A DNA stretch of 64,000 nt from Annona cherimola (lineage: Eukaryota; Streptophyta; Magnoliopsida; Magnoliales; Annonaceae). The notes under the pieces were generated by a model. That model saw nothing but the letters and a program-made list of their open reading frames with translations. It was not told the origin of the DNA and searched no databases. Both the position numbers and the translations under genes were made by a program. The DNA is taken from NCBI GenBank assembly GCA_030490835.1, contig CM059975.1:15257579-15321578 (forward strand), read 5' to 3'. Shown piece after piece: positions 1 through 13,490 of this stretch (its first letter is position 1; every line of letters starts with the position of its first letter).

Positions 1-3000
1 GCTAGAAAGAAAGAAACTCTAATTTATTCATAGACTTATCATGTTCTTATCAGCATTATCATGTTCATATCAGCAAGTAAATTAAACAACGAGGCAGACT
101 TCAAGATGAAGACAAAATTTACCTTTACATACATAAGGTTCCTATAAAGCTCAGGATCCAGTGTTGATAGCTCATCAAGAAAGCTATAACGGCCTAAAAG
201 CTTTTGCACAAAAACAAGTGAGAATGAATAATCCAGCAAGATTCCTTCATATAGAGCTTTTCCAACAACTCGTCCAAGGAACTCAATCATCTGGATTCCA
301 TTATCTACAGATTTTGCAGCATTATTGGGAATTAAACATCTCTCTGAAGTTGATGTTTGAGAGAATAGACCATACCTGTGTCGATTAAAAAATAAAATCC
401 AAATTTAGAAGAACACAAGGATATTGGAGGATAACCACAACAAAATTTTGATACCTGGGATCAAAAGCTGTCTTTGATATATCAGTCAGGAACTCTTTTG
501 ATAAACCACCATAATCAAGGCCAGCCTCAGGAAGCCCACATTCACTAACAAATGAAACATTTATGCAAGACTTAAGCTTTGCGCCAAGGAAGTTTAACTG
601 TTTAAATCCATCTTCAACAATGTGATCCCGGCGGACTACTATCTCTATTGACCCTGGCCCTGGTCCTGTAACTTCACCTGCCATTCTTCTTGAGACTTTA
701 TCCATATTTACAAATTCTCTAAACATCTGGACCCTGTTATGTGATATGAGAATTGAGAAACCATTTTAATAAAGAAAGACAAACATGGAAGGTGTACAGG
801 GCAAACAAAGAAATGAACGCTTTAGAACCTAGTCATTTGGTTGGGTTTTATTGCTATGGTATACATCCAGAGTTCCCTTTCTCTTTCTCAGTCTCAGTTA
901 TTAACAGAATTGACATATCATCAACCAAAAGGAAAACAAAAACGAACTAACAAAAAAAAAAAAAAAAAAAAAAAAGAAAGAAAGAAAAGAAAAAGCATTG
1001 CGACCTCCATAACTATGGGCAATTATTCAATACAGCCAGGTGTATGAAAGTGTCCATGAAACCCCTTACTTTTTTTATTTAAAAATACTTGCTTTTTCCT
1101 AAACCATTTATTTTGTTTAGTACCATTTATTCTATCATGTTACCAAAAATACTTCTTTGGAAACTTATGTTTTGTAAAAATTTAATCTCTCTTGAGAGTG
1201 AATATGTCAATATTAATTTTTTCAATGGGAATGATCTAAAATGATTTTTTTTCGCCAAAGCAAAATGATTTTTTCGCCAAAGTCTTGAATCATTTATCAT
1301 GTTTATATATATGCATTATATTTTGATTCCAAAATCACATGCATAAAAAACTTTTATGGGCTCTGCTTCTATATAATGGAGCTACACTAAAGTCTCTTTA
1401 TGTAACCCCTTCTATTTTGGCCCATCTTGATTACTATGTGAAATCTACTTTGCCAATTGCATTTAGAATCATTTGATTAGCGAGGAAACTAAGTTTCATC
1501 CAAATCAAAGATATGCATAGACCTGTCTAAAAAATGGGTACAATGAACGCAACAAAATTATTTGATTTATATATCCATTTCAAGACTGTATTTTTAACAT
1601 TTAAACCTTCTAAAGTAACACTCTTGTATAGATAAATTATTCTATAAAATATTGTTATATTTTAATGCGTGTATGATGGATCTAAACATTTTTCATAATT
1701 TACATATGAATAATACAAACAAATGATGTTGAACAATGTGAATGGTTGATTTTTAATTTTTATCATCAAAAGGGTTATCCACAAAGATACCCAAAAGACT
1801 TTGGTGTAATGCAGGTTACGTGGAAAGAGTGTTATGATCCTATATGCCTGCTTGTAAATTGGCCACAAGAGGCTAAAAAATTAATTTTAAAATTTTTTAT
1901 ATAAAAAAGTGTGGGCCATACCAAGATTGTACCCTTTGTGAAATTTGGCAATTTTTTGAATTTTTGGCATTTTTATTTTTAAAAATAAAAGGGCATGAAT
2001 ACATGCATTGACACATGTATCCATGCTCTTTGTATTTTAAAAAAAATACCAAAAATTTAAAAATTTGTCACATTTCACAGATGTGCAATATATGTGTAGT
2101 CCACATTTCTATAAGAAACAAAAATTAAAAATAAAATTTTTAGCTGCTCATAAATCATTGTATGGGATTGCGACACTTGGGAAAAAGCATTTTGAAATTA
2201 AAAAAGGGTTGCGCGGATACTTCCATGCACTCGGCTATATTGAATCATTGCCCCACTATGCGCTCAATCCATTAATGAAATCCTACGAATATGACACAAA
2301 TATTGAAGTTTACAAAGGATAAAGACAACTAAGTTCATAGCTTGATAAGAAATCATGAATTCTTCAAATTTTCATTTTGGCTAATCACCTTTCTTCAAAT
2401 GGAAATACATGTGGTATCTTATTGATAACAGAGCTTGGACATGAACCAGCTAAGGTGTCCACAGATTTCAAATTAGCTGTTACAGCTTCATGAGCTCTTG
2501 ATGCAGCTGCAATTGGAGGGCGTCCTTTTCTAGCAGGTGCAATCCACAAGGATGAGGGACAGAATTGGTGCCTACAATCCCTTTCATATAACAAATGAAG
2601 GCACCTTATTGCAGCATCCATTAAAGGTTTATTCTGATCACCCGTGTTATGGGAAAGGCCATTATAAACCAATGTATTCAGCACTGCAACAATCTTTCTC
2701 TGCTGCTCCAGCGAAAAGGGAACCTAGAACACGGAAAAAATTGATTACAACATTTATAAACTGAAAAAGGATTGCCAGCAAGGGATCAGATTGCATTGGT
2801 ATACCTGTTTCTCATGGAATTCTATGTCATCAAGAACCAACAGCAAGTGTGCATATGTCACACTGAATACATGCAGCAGGCATGATATTCCTTTAGATAT
2901 ACCTTGGGAACCTTGCCTCATTGATTCCACATCCCATAAATCAGAAGTGCTGTCAGTGACCAATGTATCATCAATTGTGCTGTTGATGTATTGGTCAGAA

Positions 3001-6000
3001 TCCGCATTGTTACTAGATTTTCCAGTGATCCTTTGCAAGACGGATGTCCATTTATACCCTGCATCCTTCTCAATCCTCCCTAACTTTTTCCCTGTAACCA
3101 CTTCATGAGTAACACTTACTCCATCCATATGTTTGCCACTCACATCCCTGTGATAGTCTTGACAAAAGAGAGATGCTTCAAGCACTCTCCATAGCTCAAC
3201 CAGAATACCAGGAGTAAAAGATAGCATGTTCAGCAGAGGCCATGACCCACTTAATGGATCCAAGAAAGAAACCATTCTCAGAATATTTGAATAGAAAACA
3301 GCAACATCAATAAGATCCAATTTGTCCGAATCCTCAATAACAGAAATGTCTTTCTTTGAGATGGCTAGAAGCCTCAAAAGATGCCACTGTTGATACACAG
3401 GCTTGATAGCTTCAACGTATGACACCACTGAAGACTCAGAGTAAGCAGGACTGAGAGAAACATCTGTACTGATAGCTTTCTCCAAAGGTACATAACTAGT
3501 GACATGTTCATCATTCTCACGATTCTTTAAGCAGCCAATATTCTCAAGCTGGTGCAGTAAGTTTTCTGAAAAGCTGATTGCTGAATGAACATATGCTCTA
3601 CTTTGTAGACCCTGAATAAAATGGCCTGATTCTATAGAGCCATTATCCTGCTCTGTTACCAAACTTATCATGTTTGCAAGGGCCCATCCACAGGATGGAA
3701 TCAGGTTATAACAATAAGTGTAATCCTTCAACTGATCCAATTTGGACATCTCAATAAAAAGTTTCTCTTTTGAAATCTGCCACCACCTGCCATAGTTTGA
3801 TCAGTTCCCAGTTTCTACTGCTTCAAGCTCACATATCAAGTCTAGAAAGTTGGACAAGTGAGAAAGATTCAAATCAAATGAATAAACAACAGCAAAGCAC
3901 TGGACCATTTGAGAAACGACCTTTAAACTCAGTATCAGAAAACAAGCAATATTTCAGAACCCATGTCCAGACAAGTGGCCCAATTTTCACTGCACTGGCA
4001 GCATAAATAGGTTTGTCAAGTTGCTAAAGATCAGGCTAGAAGCAACTGGACTACCAAAGAAAGAAAGCATTGGAAAAACAAATTGGACGTTCTCAAAATG
4101 AAGCTCAATTTGTTCATCAGCAAATTATAACCTTTTGAAAGATTGCAGTGCCCTTTATACCCCCAAATGTTGATCATGCCTTCCAAACCCAAGTTACTCA
4201 CAAAACCAGCTCACTTTGGAGGTATTACATTGGACTGTCTATTACACCAAGTACTAAAATTGTGGCTACAACATACAGCCTCATGCATAATAACAAAGAG
4301 GTTGGTCCATGCTTAGCTTTTGATCCATAAATTCTTTATATGTGAATAACTTCAAAGAATAAATTCAAGCCTCCAAAAAAAAAAAAAAAAATGTAGCCTT
4401 TCCATTTTACCAGACTAAAAATGAGCACCACCCCCGTAACATGCTAAGGAACCGGAACCAGTACAAAGAGGTCAATCAAAATATATTATTCCCTCATACC
4501 CATTTGTTCAAAATGAAAATATCATTATCCAGTTTGGATAAGCCTTACCAGTAGAGTCCTGAGGCAAGGTGACAGCACAGACTCATGTTTCAGAGCAGGT
4601 AATAGAACTCTGGGTAAGCATTGAGAAAGTAAAGGAACTGTGAGTAGAAAAATGCAGTACTGTTCAGCAGCATCTTGGACATCTGTCGGGTCAACATAAT
4701 TTACGCAAAGCTCCACAACATGGAAAGGACGCAAGGCTAAAGTTAATGCACTTGCAGTGATCAAAAAATGATCATCAGTACATATACCACTCTGCTTTTC
4801 CAAGGGAGTACAGAATTTCATGATGTGCCTCCGAACAGAAGTATACAAACCACTTCCACCAGATGCAATAAATTGTACTAATTTCCTTGCTGCAATGCAT
4901 GCATCCTTATGGTTTGCTTTACTAAAACTTTTCCAGCTTCTTGGATCAGTTAGAGCAATGACCAACTGCATTATTAAAGAAGTAACAATTTTGTTCTCTC
5001 CATTGGCTAGGAAGGTATGATCACATTCATGAAGAATATATGAGCAGATCGAGACAAGCTTTCTTGCTTGGTAAATCCATGTGCTCCTCTCATCAGGTGT
5101 GCCAGTAACCATGGAACAAAAGTTTTTCTTCGGATCTATAAACCATCCAATGAAAAAAATATTTAGCAAACATATGATGAATGGAAATACGAAAGAATCG
5201 CAAGTATTTAAGGAACAATGAACAATCAAAACATTCATGTAATAATTGAGAAAACAATGCGTCATCCATCCATAAAAGAACAAAGACAAACCTGGCTGTA
5301 TTAAAAAAAAAAAAAAGCTTTCACGAAGTTTGGCAAAGATGGAAAGAGTACAGAGAATTCATCATCGTCATAAGCCATTTCCCACCCAGGTAGGGTCGGC
5401 TGCATGGATTCTGTTGTGCTATTCTTGGCGATTTAAGGCTAAGGGGATGTTTGGTAACATGTAAGTTGTGGGAATTGTGGGATGGAATGGGAAGTGAAAA
5501 ATAGAATATTTTGAAAATTGTGTGATTGATATGAAATGATAGGGATAAATTTGAAATAAATAGGTTTGTTAGGAGATATTTATAGGAAAAATAATTGAAA
5601 TATAGGGGGTTAAAGTGGAAAATATGATGATTGGTTGTGAGATGATGGATCTCGAAAACCGTTTTTACCATGATTTTCCATCCCATGTTTTCCATGAACA
5701 TTACCAAACGTGCCCTAAATTTTCTGTAATTTATAATATTTTTAAATTTTGTTTAATTATTTCCATCAATATTTTTTTGGGTCTTCTTCTCATTCTCCTG
5801 CTACCTTCTACTTGGATAGACTCTGTTCTCCTAACCGGTGTTGCTTCAGGCCTCCTTTTAATATGATCAAACCATCTTAATCTATTTTCGCTCATTTTAT
5901 CACAAATTGGTCTCACTTTTAAGTTTTCTCCAATTATTTCATTCCTAATTTTATCTTTTCTTGTTTTACCACTCATCTACCTTAACATTCTCATTTCCGC

Positions 6001-9000
6001 TACGCTCATTTTTGTATATGTTGTTCTTTAACTACCCAAAGAGTAAAGAGAATTAAAACAAGAAAATTAAAATCCTTAGTTCATCCAATTCTCTGCATCC
6101 ATAGAATAAACGTTTTTTTTTTTTGGGAACCCCATTAGACCCACAATAAACATTTTTTTACTTCAAGCATAAAAGCAAGTCAGGCCATTCAAAACTATTG
6201 ATATATCTTTGCTCAACATTAGTGAAAAGGCACTTAAAAGGAGCATTCCCAAAATGAGGCCTAAACCAAACAGTTCCAGATCCCACTTTTATTTATATAA
6301 CAAACATGTTCACACTAGAGAGGTTTATCAACAATACTTTTATATGGTTAACCTTACAAGTAAATAGAGGAAAATTGGCAGAAGAAGTTGATATTGTGCT
6401 GAATGATGGCAAAAGAAATGAGAAAACTACATAAATGCTAAAAAGAAATACGCAGTAGAGTGAGCAGTGGTAAAGCTGAAGACACATTATGATCTCTAGA
6501 TTAGACTAAGGGTGTGTTTGGCATATGATAAAACTTTTAAAGAAAATTTTTTGAGGTATGTTTGGTTAGGGATAAAACTTTTTGATGAAAAACTTTTGGT
6601 ATAAAAGTTATTAAATTGATAGAAAATGGTTTGATATAATAGGGGTAATGATGAGGTGTACAGAGAATAAAGTTAAAATAGATAGGTTAGTTATATTAGT
6701 AGTTGTATTGAAATGATTGAAAAATGGGGCAGTTTATATATGAAAATGTGAAGAAATAATTAAAAAATAGGGTATTTATGAAGAGTGAAAAGCTTTCAAA
6801 TGAAAAGTTTTGGTTGAAAACTTTTGAGCCCAACCAAACACACCATTGGTGTAAAACTTTTTGAAATGAGAGAAGTAATGTGACCTAATAAGGGTAATAA
6901 TGATGAATAAAAAGAATAAAGTTAAAATGGACAGGTTGATTGTATATATAGTTGTGGAGAAATGATTGAAAAATATGCTAATCGTATGAGAAGATGTGAA
7001 AAAATGATTAAAAAATAGGGGCAATTATGGAGGGTAAAAAGTTTTAGGTCGACAAGTTTTCATAATTGCCAAACACACCCTAAGTACTAGAGAAAGTGAT
7101 ATAGAATCAATAATCTGCAAGTAACAAGAGACAAGTTGGTACTTGGATCCATATAGGAAGATGTAAAAGTGGGAATGGAAAAGTTTTTGAAAAAGTGAGA
7201 AAGTAATGTGATATAATATGAGTAAAGGGAATAAAGTTAAAATAGATGTGGTAATTGTATGGAAATATGTGAAAAATAATTGAAATGTAGATGTAATAAT
7301 AGAAAAATAGGTAGTTAGATAGTTAAGATGTTAAATCACATCAAGAGGCGTGTGGGAATTGCGTGTTCCCAAATGGACCCTTAATGGACTAAGCAGAAAG
7401 AGTAGAGGGAGGGAAATAGTCAACAAGCACAAGCTCAATCAGCAGTGGAGAAGCTGTCTATAGAACCGGTTAGATCACAAGATTGAAAGTTTAAATGATT
7501 TGGAAGGCCATTAGATAATTTCTTTGCTGGAAGTAAAACAACCTCTGAAAAGGGCAAAAAGAGCTCAGGGGAAAAAAGACCAATAGGAACAGTGAGCACA
7601 GTGTCAATGCAGGATGCAGTTTTCTCACAATTCAGAAAGAACATTCATTCCAAATATGAATTTTGAAAGCAACCAGAGAGAGAGAGAGAGAGTACCAGTC
7701 GAGTCTATACTTTGCAGTACAGTTCTAAAGCACAATAACATGCACCTGGTGCATGTGATTCTAGATGCAGTTGATAAACGAGTAGCAAAGAAAAGAAATG
7801 GTCTTAATAAACCATGTGAAACCCATCTACTGGTTATCAAGATATCATGTTGACCAATCAAGATCTCCCATTCTTCTTTGAACTGTTTGGCCACCTTCTT
7901 TGCCGCATGATATCGCCTCCACACTTTCTGAAAGAATGAAATGACGTTAAGAAACAAGTTCTGTTGAATTATTGAAATCTACCTAAAATATCATGATTCA
8001 TTAAAGAAACACATTTCTAAAGAAGACAATTGCAATGTTCTATTCCCATCATTCAAAAGGGGTACCTGCAAGTGAAACCACATTTTCCAAATTTTGCAAT
8101 GTATACTGCACAACATTGGATTTTGTGAATAACCTCCATTTGAACCTTGTTTGCAAAGAGCAATTTTTAATTTTATTTGCAAATAACCAGCACTCTTGGA
8201 CTTTCTTTGCAAAAGACCCCTATAACTTGTTGCTGAATTTTAGAATTCTGAATGAAAAATCGTCCATTGGCATTTAATATGCACTAAAGTCTAAAACTTG
8301 GATCAAACAACCTTCCTCCAATGACCTTATACAATTTAGGGTCTTTCGCAAACAAGATTTAAAAGTGGGGCATTTACAAAAAAAATGAGATATACATTGC
8401 AAATTTTGAAAAATTTGGGGGGTCATCAACAAATATCCTTTAGAAAAAGGTCTGAGTTGTTCAAAACTAGGTATTTTTCCATTCTAACTGTACTCAGCAT
8501 GCAATTTTCATTTTCCAAACTGTGACAAAATGATGTAGATGTTGACTTAGAAATTTATAAAACATAGCCAATGGAGAAAATCAACATTTTTTTTAGGTTC
8601 AGTACGTAAGGATCACCTGGATGAAAAGAGCAGCAGCAGCAGCCCTCCTGGTGTAATTTCGCAGCTCCCTTTCAAATGAAACCTTCTCGAGAAGTGCATC
8701 CCTTGTTATCTCCTTGGAGCTTGATCCTCTCAATGAAACCTGCTCAAATCAGACAAGATCAGAATCAACAGATGCAAATAGTAACGATGCTAGAAATCTA
8801 GAAGATGTTCACAAAAACATATGGAACTATGGATACTAATAGAAAGGAGGCATGAGAAAATGCTATCCCATCTGCACAAAATATATTCTATGTGCCACCA
8901 ATTAAGGAAGGGAGAAGCAAAATGGCAGAAAACAGATGGACAAGATTTTGCACATTGGACCACAACAAGAAATATGACATATTTAATAGGGCTCCTTTTT

Positions 9001-10628
9001 CTATTCCCTCCGATTCAGTTCCCATTCCCAGTTGGACCAGACATCTTCCTGATAGCAGTTGGAAAATATGGAAAAATAAATAAATAAAACCTGTTCATTA
9101 TTGCATGCTACCACTCTCTACTAGCAGTAAAAGACTATCCACAGATAGGAAAGGAAGAGGAAAGCAGCCAACATGTTTAAGGGAAAAACATAAGACAGAG
9201 AAGAGTGCAAACTTTTGGGCATCCAACCATGGTCAGTGTCAATCTATTTGGGAATTTGAGGTATGGCTTTTAGCCTTCATTTCCAGGACAAACTGCAAAG
9301 AATAACCGGTGATAGGCATTGGTTCAAGAGGAGGAGGTGATGCTAGGAGCAAATAGAGCAATAAATAGAAAACCCTTTGACAAGAACAAGTAACTTGTTC
9401 AAAGAGTAAATAAGCCAGACATTGTTAACAACAAACTGGAAGAGAAAGAAAGCGCTTAAAATAAGGGGACCTACTAAGGGCAAGGGATCCCTATCATGAT
9501 TTATCTGGATTAGATTTTAAGAAAGAAGATAAATGCTTAAGAGTTACTAAATGGACCTAGGTTCAGACGTACAAACTAGTCCGATCCAGAAGCAGCAGCT
9601 GTAAAACTTAAACCCACATTTTCACTCAGGCTGAGGCTTTTACAATTGCCATAGAGAGATGAAATTTTGATGGATGGTAGGAATCATTTCAGGGTCAGAT
9701 TTGATATAGAAACAGGTTTAATCTCCCTCCAAAATTACATGTCACTGATGCATTTGTCGAAAATGATTAGAATGAGACCATGACAGCTGCTCAGAATATG
9801 CCTTGATTAGAAAATGGACTTGCTTTTCATGGCCATCTCCTGCATCCAGATGAGGACCCTTAATCAAATGGGTCTTTCACAGTAAGACCTCCCTTGTTGA
9901 TTATGTTGAAGAAAAGACTTTTTCACATGAATCCTTTGGACTATAGAAATGGACATGACACTTTGGGATCCTCTCCTCGAGGGGCAGACAAGCTATAGAA
10001 TATCAATGAAATTAATATTTCCTACCTAGTTTTTCCCCTTCTCTCTTTTCAATTGTGGAAGCTTCTTTCCCTACACCCTTTTCTTTTCAATTAGGTAAGC
10101 AGCATTTTAACCAGTATGTAATCCGGAATTAGTTGCATTCCTGCGTTCATCCGTGGATTTCAGCCAGCTTCCTATATTTGCATTGTGCCCTTCCCACACT
10201 TCCTCCCCAAAATCCTTTCATCAGCACACAACAAGATGTCCTGCTTGGAATTCAGACGAACACCCAACCCCGCCCATAATTTCCATGATGTTGAAATTAA
10301 TGGTGGGACTACCCATTCCGCTTTTTTTGAGAAAATCAAACACAATTCACTTAATTATGGGGGAAAATTAAATCTTTCGTCTTTTGACCTTCTTCTGAGT
10401 GTCGTGGATTGAGGAGAAGTTTAAAATTTCCAGGAATTACGAATGCTTCTGATGCGCATCTCATCCTGCTTTCTATATAAGAAATTCAAATGCAATTCAC
10501 TCAAATATCACACCCCCCACAGAACAAACTTCAAAAAAAAAAAAAAAGGCTTTTTTCCGAGTGTCGTGGATTAAGAAGAAATAAAAAGCGGAGGGAAATA
10601 CCTGATGTTTCCGAGAGGGACTAGCCAT
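1..10628 (-). CDS. UPL7: HECT E3 ubiquitin-protein ligase, UPL7-like (5' part; gene continues beyond the left edge)
   Basis: Eight exons join in frame with GT-AG introns: 10602-10628, 8617-8739, 7696-7927, 4549-5135, 2805-3776, 2389-2723, 455-733 and 123-375. Bases 1-122 are intron. They encode about 936 residues; the family is usually a little over 1,100, so the HECT C-lobe with the catalytic cysteine lies outside. The start MASPSRKHQ is followed by [19 protein letters not shown], then an IQ calmodulin-binding motif near residues 48-62 ([14 protein letters not shown]). This N-terminus plus IQ layout fits plant UPL6/UPL7, and I favour UPL7. HECT N-lobe marks begin near residue 790: [32 protein letters not shown], and then [15 protein letters not shown]. 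By family knowledge it receives ubiquitin from an E2 on the missing cysteine and passes it to substrates. Exon phases agree at every junction and no stop was met, so it looks functional. Introns 1 (1.86 kb), 3 (2.56 kb) and 7 (1.66 kb) are long; the last two hold transposon debris. Confidence 0.93.
1908..2107. mobile_element. Foldback MITE in UPL7 intron
   Basis: The two halves are inverted copies of each other: the left arm runs from GTGTGGGCCATACCAAG, and the right arm ends at the complementary GTAGTCCACAT. They meet near 2000 around an ATGCATTG loop. No coding capacity is visible. It lies in the 734-2388 intron, which otherwise shows only an A-rich tract near 953-990. Confidence 0.6.
5385..5976 (-). 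mobile_element. LINE (non-LTR retrotransposon) 3' fragment, interrupted
   Basis: The minus-strand reading at 5731-5976 contains [20 protein letters not shown] followed by a basic RRRPKK tract. This is the typical C-terminal end of plant LINE/RTE-type reverse transcriptase polyproteins. The matching tail ([19 protein letters not shown]) continues at about 5340-5440 on the other side of an inserted MITE. No RT catalytic core is present, so this is a 5'-truncated relic in UPL7 intron 3. Confidence 0.7.
5443..5715. mobile_element. Tourist-like MITE inserted in the LINE relic
   Basis: It is 273 bp with terminal inverted repeats GGGGATGTTTGGTAAC and GTTACCAAACGTGCCC (allowing mismatches). It is flanked by TAA at 5440-5442 and 5716-5718, the 3-bp duplication typical of PIF/Harbinger MITEs. 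It splits the LINE fragment. Confidence 0.75.
6510..7080. mobile_element. Tourist-like MITE (outer element of a nested pair)
   Basis: It begins GGGTGTGTTTGGCA and ends TGCCAAACACACCC, with TAA on both sides (6507-6509 and 7081-7083). It contains a second element at 6555-6844, so its own length is about 280 bp. AT-rich with AAAACTTTT-type subterminal repeats; no ORF. UPL7 intron 3. Confidence 0.75.
6555..6844. mobile_element. MITE nested inside the 6510-7080 MITE
   Basis: Its termini are GGTATGTTTGGTTAGGG and CCCAACCAAACACACC, giving inverted repeats of about 16 bp. It is related to, but distinct from, the outer element. The target duplication is not clear by eye. Confidence 0.6.
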
Positions 10629-11000
10629 GGAATCGAATGAGATTTACACCTCTGTCCTTCTCCCTACCCCACCTGAGGTAGCTCCGCCGGCGGGGGTCAG
10701 AAGGTATCAAAATTCATCGCCATTCCAGACGGTAGGATCTGATCCGAGCCGTTGGTTCGTGGGTTTCGAACCTGCACTGAATGAGGGCAAAACCTGAGTC
10801 TCAACGCGTGGTGCGCAGGCATAATCCTGCTGATAACGAAGCACCGAAATCCGCTTTCCTTTCCAGCGCCATACTGCTACTCGCGTCTCGCCTGTTCCTG
10901 ACACCTACATCGATACGGTCGGGTTGGAGTCAACCAACCGCTCAGTCCGAATGGGTCAAAAAAAAAATTCAACCTTATCCTGAATATAATCTTATTTTAA
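10629..11000 (-). promoter_or_regulatory. Upstream / 5' leader region of UPL7
   Basis: This is a locally GC-richer stretch (about 10630-10945) directly upstream of the UPL7 start codon, before the sequence becomes AT-rich. No clear TATA box was found. Its role as promoter and leader is inferred from position only. Confidence 0.35.
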
Positions 11001-11036
11001 AAATCTCACAGCTCAATTTTAAATTAATTTAGTGTG

Positions 11037-11281
11037 TGTTTGTGTAAAAAGAAAATTTTTGAATTTAAAATTTTTGACTCTCCGCAATTACTCTATTTTT
11101 TAATTATTTCTTCACATCTTCGTATATAGCTGCTTTATTTTTCAATCATTTCTATACAATTATTTATATACTTAACTTATCTATTTTAATTTCTTTTATA
11201 CTTCATCATTGTTTTCATCATATCACATTATTTTCTTTCATTTTAAAAATTTTAAAAATTTTCTCACTTCCCAAACACATG
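11037..11281. mobile_element. Degenerate MITE of the GTGTTTGG family
   Basis: It starts GTGTGTTTGTGTAAAAAG and ends near TTCCCAAACACATGA. The interior has the same AAAATTTTT and ATTTCTATACAATTATT-like stretches as the better preserved copies in the window. The ends are imperfect. Confidence 0.45.
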
Positions 11282-11820
11282 AGTTAAAATGGTGCAAACC
11301 TAAGGGGTTCAAATTCAAAGTTGTAGACTTTATTAATTTTTATTTGGGATTTAAAAATTCAAAATAAATATAACACATAGAAAATGATAAAATTTTGTTT
11401 TATAACTAGATTAACATGTTTATAAAAATATTTAAAAAAATTTTGAACCAATCTGAAATCACCGAATTTCAGACTGGTCATTCGGCTTTTTTCATGCCTT
11501 AGACGCTTATAATTTCATGAAAAATCCAAAATAAGAAATAAAAGTTGATAAAGAAATGAATTAAAATGAAGAACATAAATTTGCAGGCACAATTTGAGTA
11601 GGGTAGGGTAAGGATAGTACCCCTTAAAGGTAAACATAGTACCATCAAGTGGCATGTTTATGAATAGGGTTTGGTTTTAAAAAAATCCATACATAAGGTA
11701 CTCAAAATAGTTTGTAAATTTTCAATGCGATATTTTATATCTCAATATAATTTTTCACATTTTCAATACATGTCATTACATTCATTTCTATATTTGATTC
11801 AAGTACTTGAATTCCAATGA
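11282..11820. other. Intergenic DNA with no recognised feature
   Basis: AT-rich sequence between two repeat elements. I see no ORF, RNA gene or structured repeat that I can support. Confidence 0.5.
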
Positions 11821-12032
11821 ACAGGTATAATAGTTACCCATGTCTTTAATTAACTTAGGGTAACTTAGGGTAAGTTTTATATAATGTATACTAAAGACCG
11901 ACACACGCGAATAACCTAATATTACAACAGGTATAAAAGTTACCTATGTCTTTAATTAACTTAGGGTAACTTAGGGTAAGTTTTATATAATGTATACTGA
12001 GGACCGACACACGCGAATAGTCTAATACTGCA
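11821..12032. repeat. 106-bp tandem repeat, two copies
   Basis: Copies begin ACAGGTATAA at 11821 and 11927 and run to about 12032 with only a few mismatches. Each copy contains an internal 10-bp doublet, CTTAGGGTAACTTAGGGTAA. Each also contains the block CGACACACGCGAATA. Confidence 0.85.
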
Positions 12033-12063
12033 TTTATATGTATATTGCTCAAATACGTTTTTA

Positions 12064-12348
12064 AGGTATGTTTGGTGATTGATAAAAAATGTCAAGTTAA
12101 AACTTTTCAATCTAAAACTTTTCACTATTCACAACTATTATATATTTTAATCATTTTTCTCATTTTCCTATACAACTACTCTACTTTTCAATCATTTCTA
12201 CACAAATATCCACATAATTAACATATCTATTTTAACTTTATCCTCTTTACTACTCATCATTATCCTTATTATATTACATTATTTGACAACTTTTACTCTT
12301 TAAAGCTTTTCATCAAAAGTTTTATTCATTACCAAACACACATTTACT
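12064..12348. mobile_element. MITE of the GTGTTTGG family
   Basis: It begins AAGGTATGTTTGGTGATTG and ends ATTACCAAACACACA. The interior resembles the element at 32589-32870 (ATTTCTACACAA and TTAACTTTATCCTCTTTAC). No clean target duplication seen. Confidence 0.6.
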
Positions 12349-12956
12349 TTTATTTTTATCTTTGGAAAAATTCACCTCATACCCATAACAATTGACTGTT
12401 ATTTCTTTCGTATCTACAACATTTTAAAATTTCCCTCAACATTCAACAGCCTAAAATAGATGTTAACTATATATAGAAATGTCGATTTTGCCTTCACACT
12501 ATTTGTAGAAAAGATATAAAATGGAATACCTATCATATCTTTTGTAAAATAGATAAGATGTATTTTTTGTTTAAATTAGAATAAAAATAAAGTAGAAATT
12601 TATTTTATCTTTATTTTCATAATGATATAGAGGAAAAATTGACATTTCCATCCAAAGTTAATGTCACTTTTAGCATAAACTAACAGCATGGGTATTTTGG
12701 GAATTAGGGATGAAATGTTGTGGGTATAAGAAGAATTGTTCTTTTATCTTTTGAATTTCTTTATTCCTACTAGAAATTGCATTTTTCTCACATTTTTCTC
12801 TAAATCCCTATGTTTTATTTAGATAAAGAAATCACTATTCAATGTTAAATATTTTATACTTTAAGAATCAATTTGGATCCTTTAAGCAATTAAAATAGGA
12901 TAGACTAGGAACCAAATTGTCTGAAATACACTTTAGGACAGGTCTTTCATAATTAG

Positions 12957-13245
12957 GGTGATACTCGGAAAGTAATAAAATTTTTGATGAAAAATTTTTG
13001 GAGTAAAAGTTTTAGAAATGTATGAAAATGATGTAATACGATAAAACTAATAATGATGAGTAAAAAGAAAAAAATTAAAATAAATAGGTTAGACATACGA
13101 GTAGTTGCGTAAAAATATTGAAAATAGTATAATTATACAGGAAAAAGTGAAAAAGTAATTAAAATTGGGTTATTTGTGGAGTATGAAATATTTTAGATTG
13201 GAAAGTTTTAATTAAAAATTTTCATTTGTTACCAAAACACACCTT
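12957..13245. mobile_element. MITE of the GTGTTTGG family, one end decayed
   Basis: The right end TTGTTACCAAAACACACC is clear. The left end (AGGGTGATACTCGGAAAG) is degraded. A further truncated relative starts at about 13256 (AAGGATGTGTTTAAGAAATG) and runs to about 13490. Confidence 0.45.
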
Positions 13246-13490
13246 TAAAGTATAAGGATGTGTTTAAGAAATGATAAAACTTATGTTAAAAAGTTTTTGA
13301 AACAAGAAAAAATGATGCAATATAATAGGAATAATAATGAAGAATAAATAGCATAAAGTTAAAATAAATAAGTTAGTTATATGAGTAGTTGTGTAAAAAT
13401 AATTGAAAAGTAGAGCGGTTTGTATAGAAAGATGTGAAAAATAATTAAACATAAGATAATTATACAAAATAATTTTTTTAAAAATTAGAG

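Noticed and set aside
2065..2322. 85-codon open frame on the plus strand in UPL7 intron 7
   Set aside because: No recognisable domain, lies partly inside a foldback MITE and within an intron of a gene on the other strand.
7435..7644. Minus-strand open frame in UPL7 intron 3 considered as an additional exon
   Set aside because: Exon 3 (ending 7696) and exon 4 (starting 5135) join in matching phase and continue the conserved protein without it; no good donor was found for it.
11821..12032. Tandem repeat considered as a CRISPR-like or satellite array
   Set aside because: Only two units without spacers, in a plant nuclear context.
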